Shown here: positions 16,146-24,970 of the stretch, in pieces
How positions within the stretch are numbered: the stretch's first letter is position 1
Layout: each line of letters opens with the position of its first letter
Assembly: GCA_017427775.1 (NCBI GenBank)
Contig: JAFRSD010000015.1
Coordinates: 1 to 64,000, forward strand
Length of the DNA stretch: 64,000 nucleotides
Source: Lachnospiraceae bacterium
GTDB taxonomy: Bacteria > Bacillota > Clostridia > Lachnospirales > Lachnospiraceae
Reading direction: 5' to 3'
The notes under the pieces: model-generated
What the model was told of the DNA's origin: nothing
Seen by the model: the letters and a program-made list of their open reading frames with translations, nothing else
Databases searched by the model: none
Made by a program: the position numbers and the translations under genes

Positions 16146-16679
16146 TTACATCTTCCCCGCTCCCCTAAGGTAGCCGCGGAGTGCCTCGGTCTGATCTTTA
16201 AGAATATCCTTGCCGAAGACAAATGCCGAGTTCTTCATCACGTAAAGGTAGAACCGCTTCCCGGTTTCCTTCACTTTACGGATCATCTCCCAGGTGATCA
16301 CTTCGCTCCGGTCTCCCTGGTTAACAAGAATACCGTTCGAGTTGACGGTGTACGACACCTCGATCCCCTGTGCCTTGAGCGTCGCAGTATACTGAAGCGT
16401 CTTCAGCGCGGTCGTCGCGGGCAGGTAGATCACCATGATCACGAGAAGGAGCACAAGCAGAACCTTCGTCTTCGTTTCATAAGAATTCCAGTGACCGATC
16501 AACAGCCCTCCGATCAGAACGACAACGATCCAGTACGCCACCGCGTTTAATCCGAAATACGAATACTTCAGGCGGAAAGCGAAAAGGTCGCGGAAACGAA
16601 GCGGACCGGAAAGACATACTTCCCCGTCTTCATGGATAAACTCCGGTACTGCCTGATTGTTGCTCTCGTTCGGTTCCAT
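16146..16679 (-). CDS. YcxB-like membrane protein
   Basis: 177-aa protein with two membrane segments (about 45-62 and 69-88), followed by a C-terminal beta domain with VNSNGILVNQGDRSEVITWEMI-type strands, resembling the YcxB-like C-terminal domain (a PH-like fold). The ATG directly follows the ribU stop codon (TAGATG), so the two are translationally coupled. Function unknown; membrane-facing regulator or sensor is a guess. Confidence 0.7.
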   Translation of the reverse strand: MEPNESNNQAVPEFIHEDGEVCLSGPLRFRDLFAFRLKYSYFGLNAVAYWIVVVLIGGLLIGHWNSYETKTKVLLVLLLVIMVIYLPATTALKTLQYTATLKAQGIEVSYTVNSNGILVNQGDRSEVITWEMIRKVKETGKRFYLYVMKNSAFVFGKDILKDQTEALRGYLRGAGKM

Positions 16680-17342
16680 CTACACTCTCTCCATGGGATT
16701 CTTCAGAACACGGCTGATACTCTTATAAATGATGATCGTGACCAGCGAGATCACGCCGAATTTCAAAAGGTTAAACGGTGCTACCGCGAAAAGGATAAAG
16801 GTCGGCAGATCCTTGATGATGGCATGCACTTCCGTACCTTTTCCGATAAAGTATTCAATCGGTGCGCCGTACATTTTGCTGTATGCGGGAAGAAGAACGA
16901 ACGCGTTCAGCAGGGAGCCGAACGTAACACAGACGATCGTGGAAAGAACCAGACCGATTACCGCTCTCTTCTTGGTCTTGCGGAAATAGTAGATCAGGGA
17001 AGCCGGCAGAACGTAACATACGCCGACAGCGAAGTTGGCAATCTCGCCGATATACTTCGTATTGGTCCCGAAGAACAGTATCTTCAGGAGATTCTTCAAT
17101 CCCTCTATAATGACACCTGCTACCGGACCAAGGGCAAATGAACCGATGATCGCCAGGAGATCGCTGAAATCGAGTTTGTAAAAATCGGGAGCGATGAATA
17201 ACAACGGAAACTCCAGCCGCATCAATACGCATGCGATTGCGGAAAGGATTCCGATCAACGCGATCTTGTAGTTGCGGACAAAGGATTTGCTGTGCTTTGT
17301 GCCGCCTTTCTGTTCTTTCTTCACTGCTTCTGTCTCACTCAT
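16680..17342 (-). CDS. ribU: ECF transporter S component, riboflavin type (RibU)
   Basis: The 220-aa integral membrane protein has six hydrophobic segments. The stretch FYKLDFSDLLAIIGSFALGP with following IEGLKNLLK is the signature of RibU substrate-binding components, which capture riboflavin and work with a shared EcfA/A'/T energising module (not in this window). The start codon overlaps the preceding stop (TAATG). No FMN riboswitch is visible upstream; the gene depends on upstream transcription. Another vitamin is possible, but the DFSDLPA-like block favours flavin. Confidence 0.8.
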   Translation of the reverse strand: MSETEAVKKEQKGGTKHSKSFVRNYKIALIGILSAIACVLMRLEFPLLFIAPDFYKLDFSDLLAIIGSFALGPVAGVIIEGLKNLLKILFFGTNTKYIGEIANFAVGVCYVLPASLIYYFRKTKKRAVIGLVLSTIVCVTFGSLLNAFVLLPAYSKMYGAPIEYFIGKGTEVHAIIKDLPTFILFAVAPFNLLKFGVISLVTIIIYKSISRVLKNPMERV

Positions 17343-17893
17343 TATTTCTCCTTTTCTTCCCCAAAGTTAGAATCTTTAAATGCAAACCCAATGAACATTA
17401 ATTTCTGCGGGATCATATCCCTGATGGAATTATAGGTATGAACATCCGTGCTGTTGCTGTAACGGTTGTAAACCTGCATCCTCCCGTCCTCGCCCTTACA
17501 GTAGAACACGAAGTGCGAACCCGAGAAAATCGGACGTTTTGTCCAGAACAATAACACACCTGCACGGGTTTGGTCAATCTTCTTTATTCTCCATACCGGA
17601 CGGAATTTCACGTGATGCCGCCAGAAGAAGATCATCATCAGAGTCGCCGAGGATCCGAAACGGGCTCCGAGAGGCGCCGCGTATATCTCCATTTCGCGGA
17701 TCACCTTCGGCAGGGAAACCGGCTTACGCATATACTGCATGGCATTATACACGGCAAGCGGACCGCACCCCGCGTCATCAATGGTACTGCTACCGAATTT
17801 CATCGGACCGAGATTTCCCATGGACTGCCCATTCAGTAACCCTTCGGGAATCTCTACCCGGCAATTACTCTTGTAATTCTTCGGCTTATACAT
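17342..17893 (-). CDS. C39-like papain-fold protein
   Basis: The 183-aa protein has no signal peptide. DDAGCGPLAVYNAM (about 40-53) supplies a plausible catalytic cysteine and helix as in C39-like peptidases, and SGSHFVFYCK (about 124-133) supplies a histidine followed by a polar strand (MQVYNRYSN). The arrangement fits a cysteine protease or amidase of the peptidase C39-like group, often found in peptide export systems, but no exporter is adjacent. It ends in a one-base overlap with ribU. The substrate cannot be deduced, so the family call is tentative. Confidence 0.6.
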   Translation of the reverse strand: MYKPKNYKSNCRVEIPEGLLNGQSMGNLGPMKFGSSTIDDAGCGPLAVYNAMQYMRKPVSLPKVIREMEIYAAPLGARFGSSATLMMIFFWRHHVKFRPVWRIKKIDQTRAGVLLFWTKRPIFSGSHFVFYCKGEDGRMQVYNRYSNSTDVHTYNSIRDMIPQKLMFIGFAFKDSNFGEEKEK

Positions 17894-17917
17894 CGCTGCC
17901 TCCTGCTGCGGCCGTTC

Positions 17918-18922
17918 CTATCTGCAGAGTTTTCTCGAAATCTCCCAAAGCGAATTATCGATATCCTTCTGCATTTCGAGTGCCTCGAAAATGTCCATGT
18001 CGGTGAATTTGCCTTCCCGGTAGCATACGACACGGTTCTTTCCTCCGCTCACGAGAATATCCACTGCCTTCGAACCCATAACGGAGGCAAATACCCTGTC
18101 TCTGCAGGTCGGGCTTCCGCCGCGCTGGATGTAACCGATAATGGTTGCTCTCGTCTCCAGTCCGGTTGCTTCCTCGATCCGCTTCGCCATACCGTTGGAG
18201 TCCCCGATTCCTTCGGCATTGATAATGATATGCAGTCTCTTTCCGAGCCGCTTTCTTAACGCGATACGGTCAATGATCGCCTGCTCCTCATAATCATAAC
18301 GTTCCGGGATGAGGATTTCCTCAGCGCCGTTCGCGATACCGCACCAGAGCGCGATATGTCCGGCTTTACGGCCCATAACTTCGATGATGCTGCAGCGCTC
18401 ATGGGAAGCGGATGTGTCACGCACGCGGTCGATACATTCCATAGCCGTATTCAATGCGGTATCAAATCCGATCGTATAATCCGTGCATGCGATATCCAGA
18501 TCGATCGTCCCGGGTACGCCTACTACGTTGGCGCCTTTCTCGGCAAGTGCTCTCGCACCGCGGTAAGAACCGTCGCCGCCGATTACCACAAGACCGTCGA
18601 TGTTGTTCTTCTTAAGAATCTCTGCTGCCCGCGCAACGCCCTCGTCGTGCATCATCTCTGCGCAGCGCGCGGTGTAAAGGATCGTACCGCCGTGCTGGAT
18701 GATATCGGACGTGCTGCGCGCATCCATATCAACGAAATCCTCTTCGAGAAGACCGGTATATCCTCTGCGGATACCCTTCACCTTCAGTCCGTTGACAACC
18801 GCCGTACGGACAACGCCACGGATCGCCGCATTCATGCCGGGAGCGTCACCGCCGCTCGTTAATACCGCGATTGTTTTTATGTCTGCTGTCTTACCCTTCA
18901 AAAAAGCCATTCTTCGTGTCAT
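17918..18922 (-). CDS. pfkA: ATP-dependent 6-phosphofructokinase
   Basis: The enzyme phosphorylates fructose 6-phosphate to fructose 1,6-bisphosphate, the committed step of glycolysis. Visible motifs are TSGGDAPGMNA (start of the fold), GGDGSYRGA (ATP-binding) and GTIDLDIACTDYTIGFDTA with the catalytic base; VMGRKAGHIA and GYIQRGGSPTCRDR contribute fructose-6-phosphate contacts. GGDGS (rather than a GGDDS variant) is typical of ATP-dependent enzymes. The start at 18922 (MTRRMAFLKG) follows GGAAGG; an inner ATG at 18910 is possible. Length 334 aa. It is 41 bp downstream of dnaE. Confidence 0.93.
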   Translation of the reverse strand: MTRRMAFLKGKTADIKTIAVLTSGGDAPGMNAAIRGVVRTAVVNGLKVKGIRRGYTGLLEEDFVDMDARSTSDIIQHGGTILYTARCAEMMHDEGVARAAEILKKNNIDGLVVIGGDGSYRGARALAEKGANVVGVPGTIDLDIACTDYTIGFDTALNTAMECIDRVRDTSASHERCSIIEVMGRKAGHIALWCGIANGAEEILIPERYDYEEQAIIDRIALRKRLGKRLHIIINAEGIGDSNGMAKRIEEATGLETRATIIGYIQRGGSPTCRDRVFASVMGSKAVDILVSGGKNRVVCYREGKFTDMDIFEALEMQKDIDNSLWEISRKLCR

Positions 18923-18963
18923 CCGGACCTTCCGGGCCGGATATGCTCCTTTCTGAATTTGCT

Positions 18964-21900
18964 TTATTTCCACGCTCCCGGCTTAAATCCGCCGGCAGGT
19001 TTTGAAAACCTTAATTCGCCGTGCACAAGTGCCACGCTGTCTTCCCCGTATTCCTGTTTCAGGCGTTCCAGAAATGCCTTGTCCGCGGTAATACAGAGGT
19101 TTTTGGGCATCGCGAACCGCTTCTTCTCCTCCTTGAGATAAGCGTACACATCGCTGGTTCCTTCGCTCTGCCTGAGTAATTCCTCAAGATGCGGCCGCCC
19201 TGCCTGGAAGACCTCCGCGTTTTGGAACTGAATATAGACATCCACCGGTATTTCTTCAAACGGAACGATGTCGGAAAGAAGCAGCTTCGCTGCCTTTTCC
19301 TCTTCTACGGAAACCCGTCCTCGGATAAACATTTTGGCATCCGTGTTCAGCTGTGTCCGGAACCGTTCAAAGTCTTTCGGGAATACAAGTACTTCAATCG
19401 TTCCGACCATATCCTCAAAGGTAAGGATGGCCATCATCTGATTGTTTCTCGTCGTCTTGACCTGCTTTGCCGTGATCATGCCGCCGATTGTAACAACGGA
19501 CTGATCCTTCACCTCGGGAACATCGTTCTCCCCCGGTTCGAAATCGGCCGAAGTACAGGTGGAATACTTCCGAAGAAGCGTGAGATACTCCTGCATCGGA
19601 TGCCCGCTGATGTAAACGCCGAGCACTTCCTTCTCAAATGCGAGCCGCTCCTCGGGGAGGAACTCTCCGCAATCCGGAAATACCGTCTCTTCAGGCCGGT
19701 TCTCCGGTTCCATCATATCGAAGAAGGACAACTGTCCTTCGATATTCTTCTTCGTTTCGAACGCCACCCCGTCCATGATGCTGTTGTAAACCTGCATCTT
19801 CTGCTTTCTCGTACCGGGAAGGGAGTCAAATGCGCCCGCCTTTATGAGGTTCTCTATGGCGCGCTTGTTCACGCCCTTTGTCGACATTCTCTTGATGAAG
19901 TCCTTCAGATCCGTGAACGGTCCGCCGTACGCGCGCTCTTCGGCAACCGCGTCGATGATCGGCCGTCCGATACCTTTGACAGCGGAAAGCGCATACACGA
20001 TTGCAAGCTTTCCGTCCTCGTTCTCGGCAACGCCGAATTTGCTCTCGCCCTTATTGATATCGGGAAGCATGAGCGTAACGTTCATCGGTTTCAGGTTTAA
20101 GATATAGCCGGCTAATTTGCCCGAGTCATGAAGCACTGAGGTCATCAATGCGGCCATGAACTCAACGGGATAATACCGCTTGAGGTATGCCGTCCGGTAT
20201 GCCACCACCGCGTAGCAGGCGGCGTGGGATTTGTTGAAAGCGTACTTGGCGAAATCGGTCATGCGGTCGAAGATCCGGTTGGCGGTCTCTTCGGAGATGC
20301 CGTTCGCCTTACAGCCGGGAACGCCTGCCTCTTCGTTTCCTTCGATGAAGTAGACTCGTTCCTTTGCCATGACTTCGGCCTTTTTCTTACTCATGGCACG
20401 GCGCACGAGGTCGCTTCGTCCCATGCTGTAGCCGGCAAGGTCACGAACGATCTGCATAACCTGTTCCTGGTATACGATACAGCCGTACGTCGGCTCGAGG
20501 ATCGGCTCAAGCTGCGGACAGTCGTAGGTAACTTCCGCGGGGTGTTCCTTTCCGGCGATATACTGCGGAATGAAATCCATCGGACCGGGCCGGTAAAGGC
20601 TGATGCCGGCAATGACTTCCTCGAGATTCTTCGGCTTCAGTTCCTTCATGAAACTCTTCATGCCGCCGCTTTCAAGCTGGAACACGCCGTCCGTCTTGCC
20701 GGACGCGATCAGCGCGTAAACCTCGGGGTCATCGTAGGAAATATCATCCATCCGAAAATCCGGAATTCTGCGTCTTACAAGGTCTTCGGCGTCCTTGATA
20801 ACGGTCAGTGTACGGAGGCCGAGAAAGTCCATCTTGAGCAGTCCGAGTTCCTCGATCGTCGTCATCGTATACTGTGTCGTTACAACGCCGTCGGGGTTAC
20901 AGGAAAGCGGAACATATTCATCGACCGGGGCATTCGAGATCACGACGCCTGCGGCATGCATCGAGGTATGCCGCGGAAGGCCTTCGAGTCTTCTCGAGAT
21001 CCGGATCAGTTCGCCCACCTCGGGGTCGCTCTGCACAAGTTCGGCAAGCTCATGATTGACCGTGAGCGCCTTGTCGATCGTCATGTCAAGCTCGCTCGGA
21101 ATCATCTTGGCAACGGCGTCTGCACGCGCGTAAGGCATGTCAAGCGCCCGCGCCACGTCACGGATTACGAGCTTCGCACCCATCGTACCGAACGTTACGA
21201 TCTGCACGACCTGTTCCTTGCCGTATTTACGGTTTACATAGTCAATGACTTCCTGTCTTCTTTCATAACAGAAGTCGATATCGATATCGGGCATCGTTAC
21301 TCGTTCCGGATTCAGGAAACGCTCGAAAATGAGATTGTACCGGATCGGATCAATGTCCGTGATTCTTAAACTGTATGCGACAATGCTTCCCGCGCCGCTG
21401 CCTCGTCCGGGACCGACCGGGATGTCATTCTCCTTTGCGTAACGGATAAAGTCCCACACGATCAGGAAGTAGTCGACAAATCCCATATCGCGGATAACGC
21501 CGAGTTCGTACTCGAGTCGTTCCGTATGCTGCTGCCAGCTGTCGGGATAACGCTTTTTGATACCGTCCTCACAAAGCTCGCGCAGGTAGTCAAATGCGTT
21601 CTTTCCGTCCGGAACATCAAACCGCGGCAATTTATAATGGCCGAATTCAATCTCGACATTGCACCGTTCCGCGATCTTGCCGGTGTTATCAATCGCCTCT
21701 TCCGCATACGGGAAGAGCGTGCGCATTTCCTCTTCGGTCTTCAGGTAATACTGGCCGCCGTCATAGCGCATGCGGTCCTCGTCGCTCACCTTTGCCTGCG
21801 TCTGAATGCAAAGGAGCACATCGTGGATCGCGGCATCGTCGGCCGTAATATAGTGTACGTCATTGGTAACAACCATCGGAATACCGGTCTCCTTGTGGAG

Positions 21901-22476
21901 CTTTAAGATTCCCTGGTTGACAACCTTCTGGTCCGGGATTCCGTGGTCCTGCATCTCAAGGAAGAAGTTCCCCTCCCCGAAGATGGACTGCAGATGAAGC
22001 GCTCTGTCCCTAGCCTCATCGTAAAGGTGCGCCCGGAGAGCCGTCGCAACCTCGCCCGCCAGACACGCCGACAGCGCGATCACGCCCTCATGGTATTCCT
22101 GCAGTACTTCATAATCGACTCTCGGACGGTAATAGAAGCCCTCCGTAAAGCCCTTCGAAACAATCTTCATCAGATTGCGGTAGCCCTGATTATTCTCGGC
22201 AAGAAGCACGAGATGGTAATAGCGGCGGTCATTTACGGAACTTTCGCGGTCGAAACGGGAGCCCGGGGCAACATACACCTCGCATCCGATGATCGGACGG
22301 ATGCCTGCGTCGCGGCAGGCCTTATAGAAATTGATCGCACCGTACATTACCCCGTGGTCGGTTATGGCAAGCGAGGTCATGCCGAGCTCCTTCGCCCGCG
22401 CCACCATCTCTTTGATCTTGCCCGAACCGTCCAGAAGACTGTATTCCGTATGCAAATGCAAATGTGTAAAGCCCAT
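18964..22476 (-). CDS. dnaE: DNA polymerase III alpha subunit DnaE
   Basis: The 1170-aa replicative polymerase has an N-terminal PHP domain (FTHLHLHTEYSLLDG), the polymerase palm with catalytic acids in PDIDIDFCYERR, GPGRGSGAGSIVAY, and a C-terminal OB-fold (VVTIGGMITAKQVKTTRNN). In Firmicutes, DnaE works with PolC at the fork, extending primers and acting on the lagging strand. The ATG at 22476 gives the normal MGFTHLHLH start, with CAGGGG upstream. A promoter lies at 22548-22576, and pfkA follows as a second gene. Confidence 0.96.
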   Translation of the reverse strand: MGFTHLHLHTEYSLLDGSGKIKEMVARAKELGMTSLAITDHGVMYGAINFYKACRDAGIRPIIGCEVYVAPGSRFDRESSVNDRRYYHLVLLAENNQGYRNLMKIVSKGFTEGFYYRPRVDYEVLQEYHEGVIALSACLAGEVATALRAHLYDEARDRALHLQSIFGEGNFFLEMQDHGIPDQKVVNQGILKLHKETGIPMVVTNDVHYITADDAAIHDVLLCIQTQAKVSDEDRMRYDGGQYYLKTEEEMRTLFPYAEEAIDNTGKIAERCNVEIEFGHYKLPRFDVPDGKNAFDYLRELCEDGIKKRYPDSWQQHTERLEYELGVIRDMGFVDYFLIVWDFIRYAKENDIPVGPGRGSGAGSIVAYSLRITDIDPIRYNLIFERFLNPERVTMPDIDIDFCYERRQEVIDYVNRKYGKEQVVQIVTFGTMGAKLVIRDVARALDMPYARADAVAKMIPSELDMTIDKALTVNHELAELVQSDPEVGELIRISRRLEGLPRHTSMHAAGVVISNAPVDEYVPLSCNPDGVVTTQYTMTTIEELGLLKMDFLGLRTLTVIKDAEDLVRRRIPDFRMDDISYDDPEVYALIASGKTDGVFQLESGGMKSFMKELKPKNLEEVIAGISLYRPGPMDFIPQYIAGKEHPAEVTYDCPQLEPILEPTYGCIVYQEQVMQIVRDLAGYSMGRSDLVRRAMSKKKAEVMAKERVYFIEGNEEAGVPGCKANGISEETANRIFDRMTDFAKYAFNKSHAACYAVVAYRTAYLKRYYPVEFMAALMTSVLHDSGKLAGYILNLKPMNVTLMLPDINKGESKFGVAENEDGKLAIVYALSAVKGIGRPIIDAVAEERAYGGPFTDLKDFIKRMSTKGVNKRAIENLIKAGAFDSLPGTRKQKMQVYNSIMDGVAFETKKNIEGQLSFFDMMEPENRPEETVFPDCGEFLPEERLAFEKEVLGVYISGHPMQEYLTLLRKYSTCTSADFEPGENDVPEVKDQSVVTIGGMITAKQVKTTRNNQMMAILTFEDMVGTIEVLVFPKDFERFRTQLNTDAKMFIRGRVSVEEEKAAKLLLSDIVPFEEIPVDVYIQFQNAEVFQAGRPHLEELLRQSEGTSDVYAYLKEEKKRFAMPKNLCITADKAFLERLKQEYGEDSVALVHGELRFSKPAGGFKPGAWK

Positions 22477-22547
22477 TTTGTAACCCCTGCTCTGTGTCCT
22501 TTTCCGCCTTGAGCGCATGAAAATGCACCCATTTTTACCCAAATTTT

Positions 22548-22576
22548 ATCATATCACATTTTCCGTAAATCATAAA
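22548..22576 (-). promoter_or_regulatory. candidate dnaE promoter
   Basis: Minus-strand -35 TTTATG (22571-22576), 17-bp spacer, -10 TATGAT (22548-22553), about 70 bp before the dnaE start and just after the crh-like terminator. Confidence 0.5.
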
Positions 22577-22609
22577 GGGTATTTTTCTGCCCGACGGGAT
22601 CATTTTTCG

Positions 22610-22651
22610 CAAAAAGAAATACCGAACGCGGTGTGTCCCGCACTCGGTATT
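22610..22651 (-). terminator. terminator after the crh-like gene
   Basis: Outer arms AATACCGA (22618-22625) and TCGGTATT (22644-22651) enclose an inner GCGG/CCGC stem, followed on the minus strand by TTTCTTTTTG. It ends the hprK-glk-murB-whiA-crh run. Confidence 0.85.
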
Positions 22652-22684
22652 CCGGTTCATTCAATGCCTGTTGTCAGACCGCTT

Positions 22685-22939
22685 CTACCGGCCGCAGAGG
22701 AAATCCTCGATTCCCTTCATGGCTTCCTGCTCGTCGGCACCGTCAGCGGTAACTCTGATATTGGTTCCTGCGGGAATCGCAAGGCTCATCATTCCCATGA
22801 TGCTCTTGGCGTTCACCTTCTTATTCTCGCACTCAACGTAAATACTGGAGTCATAACGGCTGGCAACCTGTACGAGAAGTGCCACGGGTCTTGCTTCCAG
22901 ACCGCTCGGAATGCGGATTGTCATGTCCTTTGAAATCAT
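22685..22939 (-). CDS. Crh-like HPr-family protein (no His15)
   Basis: The 84-aa protein aligns along its length with HPr, but the PTS phosphorylation site is altered: SGLEARPVA (residues 12-20) has Glu at position 15 where HPr has His. The regulatory Ser46 is kept in KSIMGMMSLA (45-54). Loss of His15 with retention of Ser46 is the hallmark of Crh, the catabolite-repression HPr paralog of Bacillus (which has Gln15). It follows whiA, the same gene order as B. subtilis whiA-crh, and hprK, the kinase acting on Ser46, is 3 kb upstream. It should be unable to pass phosphate to sugar permeases. ATG at 22939 follows AAGGAGGG. Confidence 0.88.
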   Translation of the reverse strand: MISKDMTIRIPSGLEARPVALLVQVASRYDSSIYVECENKKVNAKSIMGMMSLAIPAGTNIRVTADGADEQEAMKGIEDFLCGR

Positions 22940-22982
22940 ATAATAACCCTCCTTGGTTGGACCTCGCGCAGCGGATGCGCAG

Positions 22983-23912
22983 CTATTCAGACCGTAAACC
23001 TTCCGCAATGTTGCATAGTTTCTGCAGGCGGTGATTGATTCCCGACCTTCCGAGAGGCGGAACCGATAACTCGCCCAATTCCCCCAACGATGCTTCCGGA
23101 TGATTCAGCCGAAGTATCGCCGTATTTTTAAGATCCTCCGACAGGTTCCCAAATCCTATCGTATCACGGATCAATTCAATATCTTTGATCTGCTTTTCCG
23201 ATGCCCGCGCCGACTTTTCAATGTTGGCGACTTCGATGTTGACCTTCCGGTTGATATTGCCCCGGACTTCCCGGACCGCGCGCTCACTCTCGTAAGTAAG
23301 CAGTGACCCGTGGGCCTCCATCACATTAAGCATATCCGCGATGCTGTTGCCGTCCTTCAGGTAAAGGCACGGATTTCCGCGTCGCTCTGTCCACTTCGGG
23401 ACACAGCCGAACGAACTCATATGCCCGGCTATCACCTTCCCGGTCGGTTCATCGGGTACGGCAATCTCGAAATGGTAGGATTTCTTCGGGTCGTTCATCG
23501 TTCCGCCCATGCAGAACGCCGCCCGCAGAAAACTCCGCTTACAGCAGCTCTGTGAAAAGATGTCCTCCGAGAGGATCGTAAGCTTTCCTTCCCTCTGGAA
23601 ATTCACGCCGAGCGAAAGTCCCTTAAGAAGCTCGGTTGCCTCTTCCGGGTCGGGTACGCGAACCACATGTTCGGTCCTTGAATGCCCTTCCGCCTTACGT
23701 TTCACGGAGACCAATCCAATATTAAATGACTTTTTCAAAAATGTAAAGACCTTTTTTGCGATTGCGTCCTGTTCGGTGACAAATTCAACGCTCTCGTCCG
23801 GCAGGATGGTTCCGCGGTAGACCAAATACCCGCAGAGCTCTGCTTTTCTGCAATGCGCGGCCGAAGGCAATCTGGCAATCAGTTCTTCTTTTACATCCGC
23901 GGCAAATGACAT
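22983..23912 (-). CDS. whiA: WhiA, DNA-binding protein
   Basis: The 309-aa protein has a LAGLIDADG homing-endonuclease-like N-terminal fold without the nuclease role (CYLVYRGTILPD-type core), and a C-terminal helix-turn-helix with NHPEASLGELGELSVPPLGRSGINHRL, a strong WhiA signature. WhiA controls sporulation-septation genes in actinomycetes and affects division and chromosome segregation in Firmicutes. It follows murB by 12 bp and precedes the crh-like gene by 43 bp. The rapZ and glmR genes that often adjoin it are absent here. Confidence 0.94.
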   Translation of the reverse strand: MSFAADVKEELIARLPSAAHCRKAELCGYLVYRGTILPDESVEFVTEQDAIAKKVFTFLKKSFNIGLVSVKRKAEGHSRTEHVVRVPDPEEATELLKGLSLGVNFQREGKLTILSEDIFSQSCCKRSFLRAAFCMGGTMNDPKKSYHFEIAVPDEPTGKVIAGHMSSFGCVPKWTERRGNPCLYLKDGNSIADMLNVMEAHGSLLTYESERAVREVRGNINRKVNIEVANIEKSARASEKQIKDIELIRDTIGFGNLSEDLKNTAILRLNHPEASLGELGELSVPPLGRSGINHRLQKLCNIAEGLRSE

Positions 23913-23924
23913 GGCTTCCTCCCG

Positions 23925-24845
23925 CTAAAACCCGAGGAACCGTACCTCCGGTTCCAGTAATATGCCGGTCTCGTCAAGCACCTTCTTCTGTACGGCTCCG
24001 ATGAGTCCGAGGACGTCGTCCGCCGTCGCGCCGCCGCGGTTGATCACAAACCCGCAGTGCTTCTCGGATACCTGTGCCCCGCCGAACGTGAAGCCGCGCA
24101 GCCCGCAGTCATCGATCAGCTTGCCGGCGAAGTTGTCTTTCGGTCTCTTGAACGTGCTTCCCGCGCTCGGATACTCAAGCGGCTGCTTGTCCTTCCGCTT
24201 TCCGGAAAGTCCGTCGACCGTTGCCTTGATGGCTTCGGCATCACCCTTTTTGAGGGCAAATTCCGCCGCGATCACGATATATCCGCGCTCCGTCACGATG
24301 CTGTGCCGGTAGGACAGGTCCAGTTCGGGACCGGTCAGTCTCAGCACTTCTCCGTCCGGGGTCAGTACATCGGCATTTACAAGGCAGTCCTTGATCTCGC
24401 CGCCGTATGCGCCCGCGTTCATCACTACCGCGCCGCCGACCGAGCCGGGAATACCGGTTGCGAACTCGAGACCGGTGTAGCCGTCCTTACATACGCCCTT
24501 AGCGAATCCCGAAAGAAGCGTTCCCGCCGAAACGCGGAAATGCGTCTCCCCGTCTCCGCCCGGAATCTCTTCCACGCGGTTTCCTTCCATGCGGATCACC
24601 AATCCTTCAATTCCCTTGTCCGAAACCAGAAGGTTGCTTCCGTTTCCGATGATGCAGTACGGTACGCCTGCTTCTTTGCAGAAACCAGTAAGCGCGCGGA
24701 TCTCCTCCGCGTCGTCAGTTACGGCGTAGCACTCCGCCGGTCCGCCAACGCGGAATGTCGTATGCTTTGCCATCGGTTCATCGAAGAAAAGTCTCTCTGC
24801 GGGATGGATCGATCGTATCCTGTTTTTCCAGTCTGACTGTACCAT
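23925..24845 (-). CDS. murB: UDP-N-acetylenolpyruvoylglucosamine reductase MurB
   Basis: FAD-dependent reductase of 306 aa that makes UDP-MurNAc for peptidoglycan. Visible features are [12 protein letters not shown] (start of FAD domain), [33 protein letters not shown] and [10 protein letters not shown], with the catalytic Ser in the last block, typical of type IIa MurB. ATG at 24845 follows AAGGAGACAA, giving normal length. It overlaps neither neighbour. Confidence 0.95.
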   Translation of the reverse strand: MVQSDWKNRIRSIHPAERLFFDEPMAKHTTFRVGGPAECYAVTDDAEEIRALTGFCKEAGVPYCIIGNGSNLLVSDKGIEGLVIRMEGNRVEEIPGGDGETHFRVSAGTLLSGFAKGVCKDGYTGLEFATGIPGSVGGAVVMNAGAYGGEIKDCLVNADVLTPDGEVLRLTGPELDLSYRHSIVTERGYIVIAAEFALKKGDAEAIKATVDGLSGKRKDKQPLEYPSAGSTFKRPKDNFAGKLIDDCGLRGFTFGGAQVSEKHCGFVINRGGATADDVLGLIGAVQKKVLDETGILLEPEVRFLGF

Positions 24846-24970
24846 TTGTCTCCTTAAAATGCCTTGTCTGTGCAATGGACTACGCTAGTAGAACACATAT
24901 TTTATCAGCTTTTTCATAATTCGAAGAGGTCTCCGTCAAGCTAGCCTTCGGCTGTCCGGAAAGGTCCGTT

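Noticed and set aside
17342-18000. FMN riboswitch before ribU
   Set aside because: ribU overlaps the upstream gene and no RFN-type conserved blocks are visible in or before this run.
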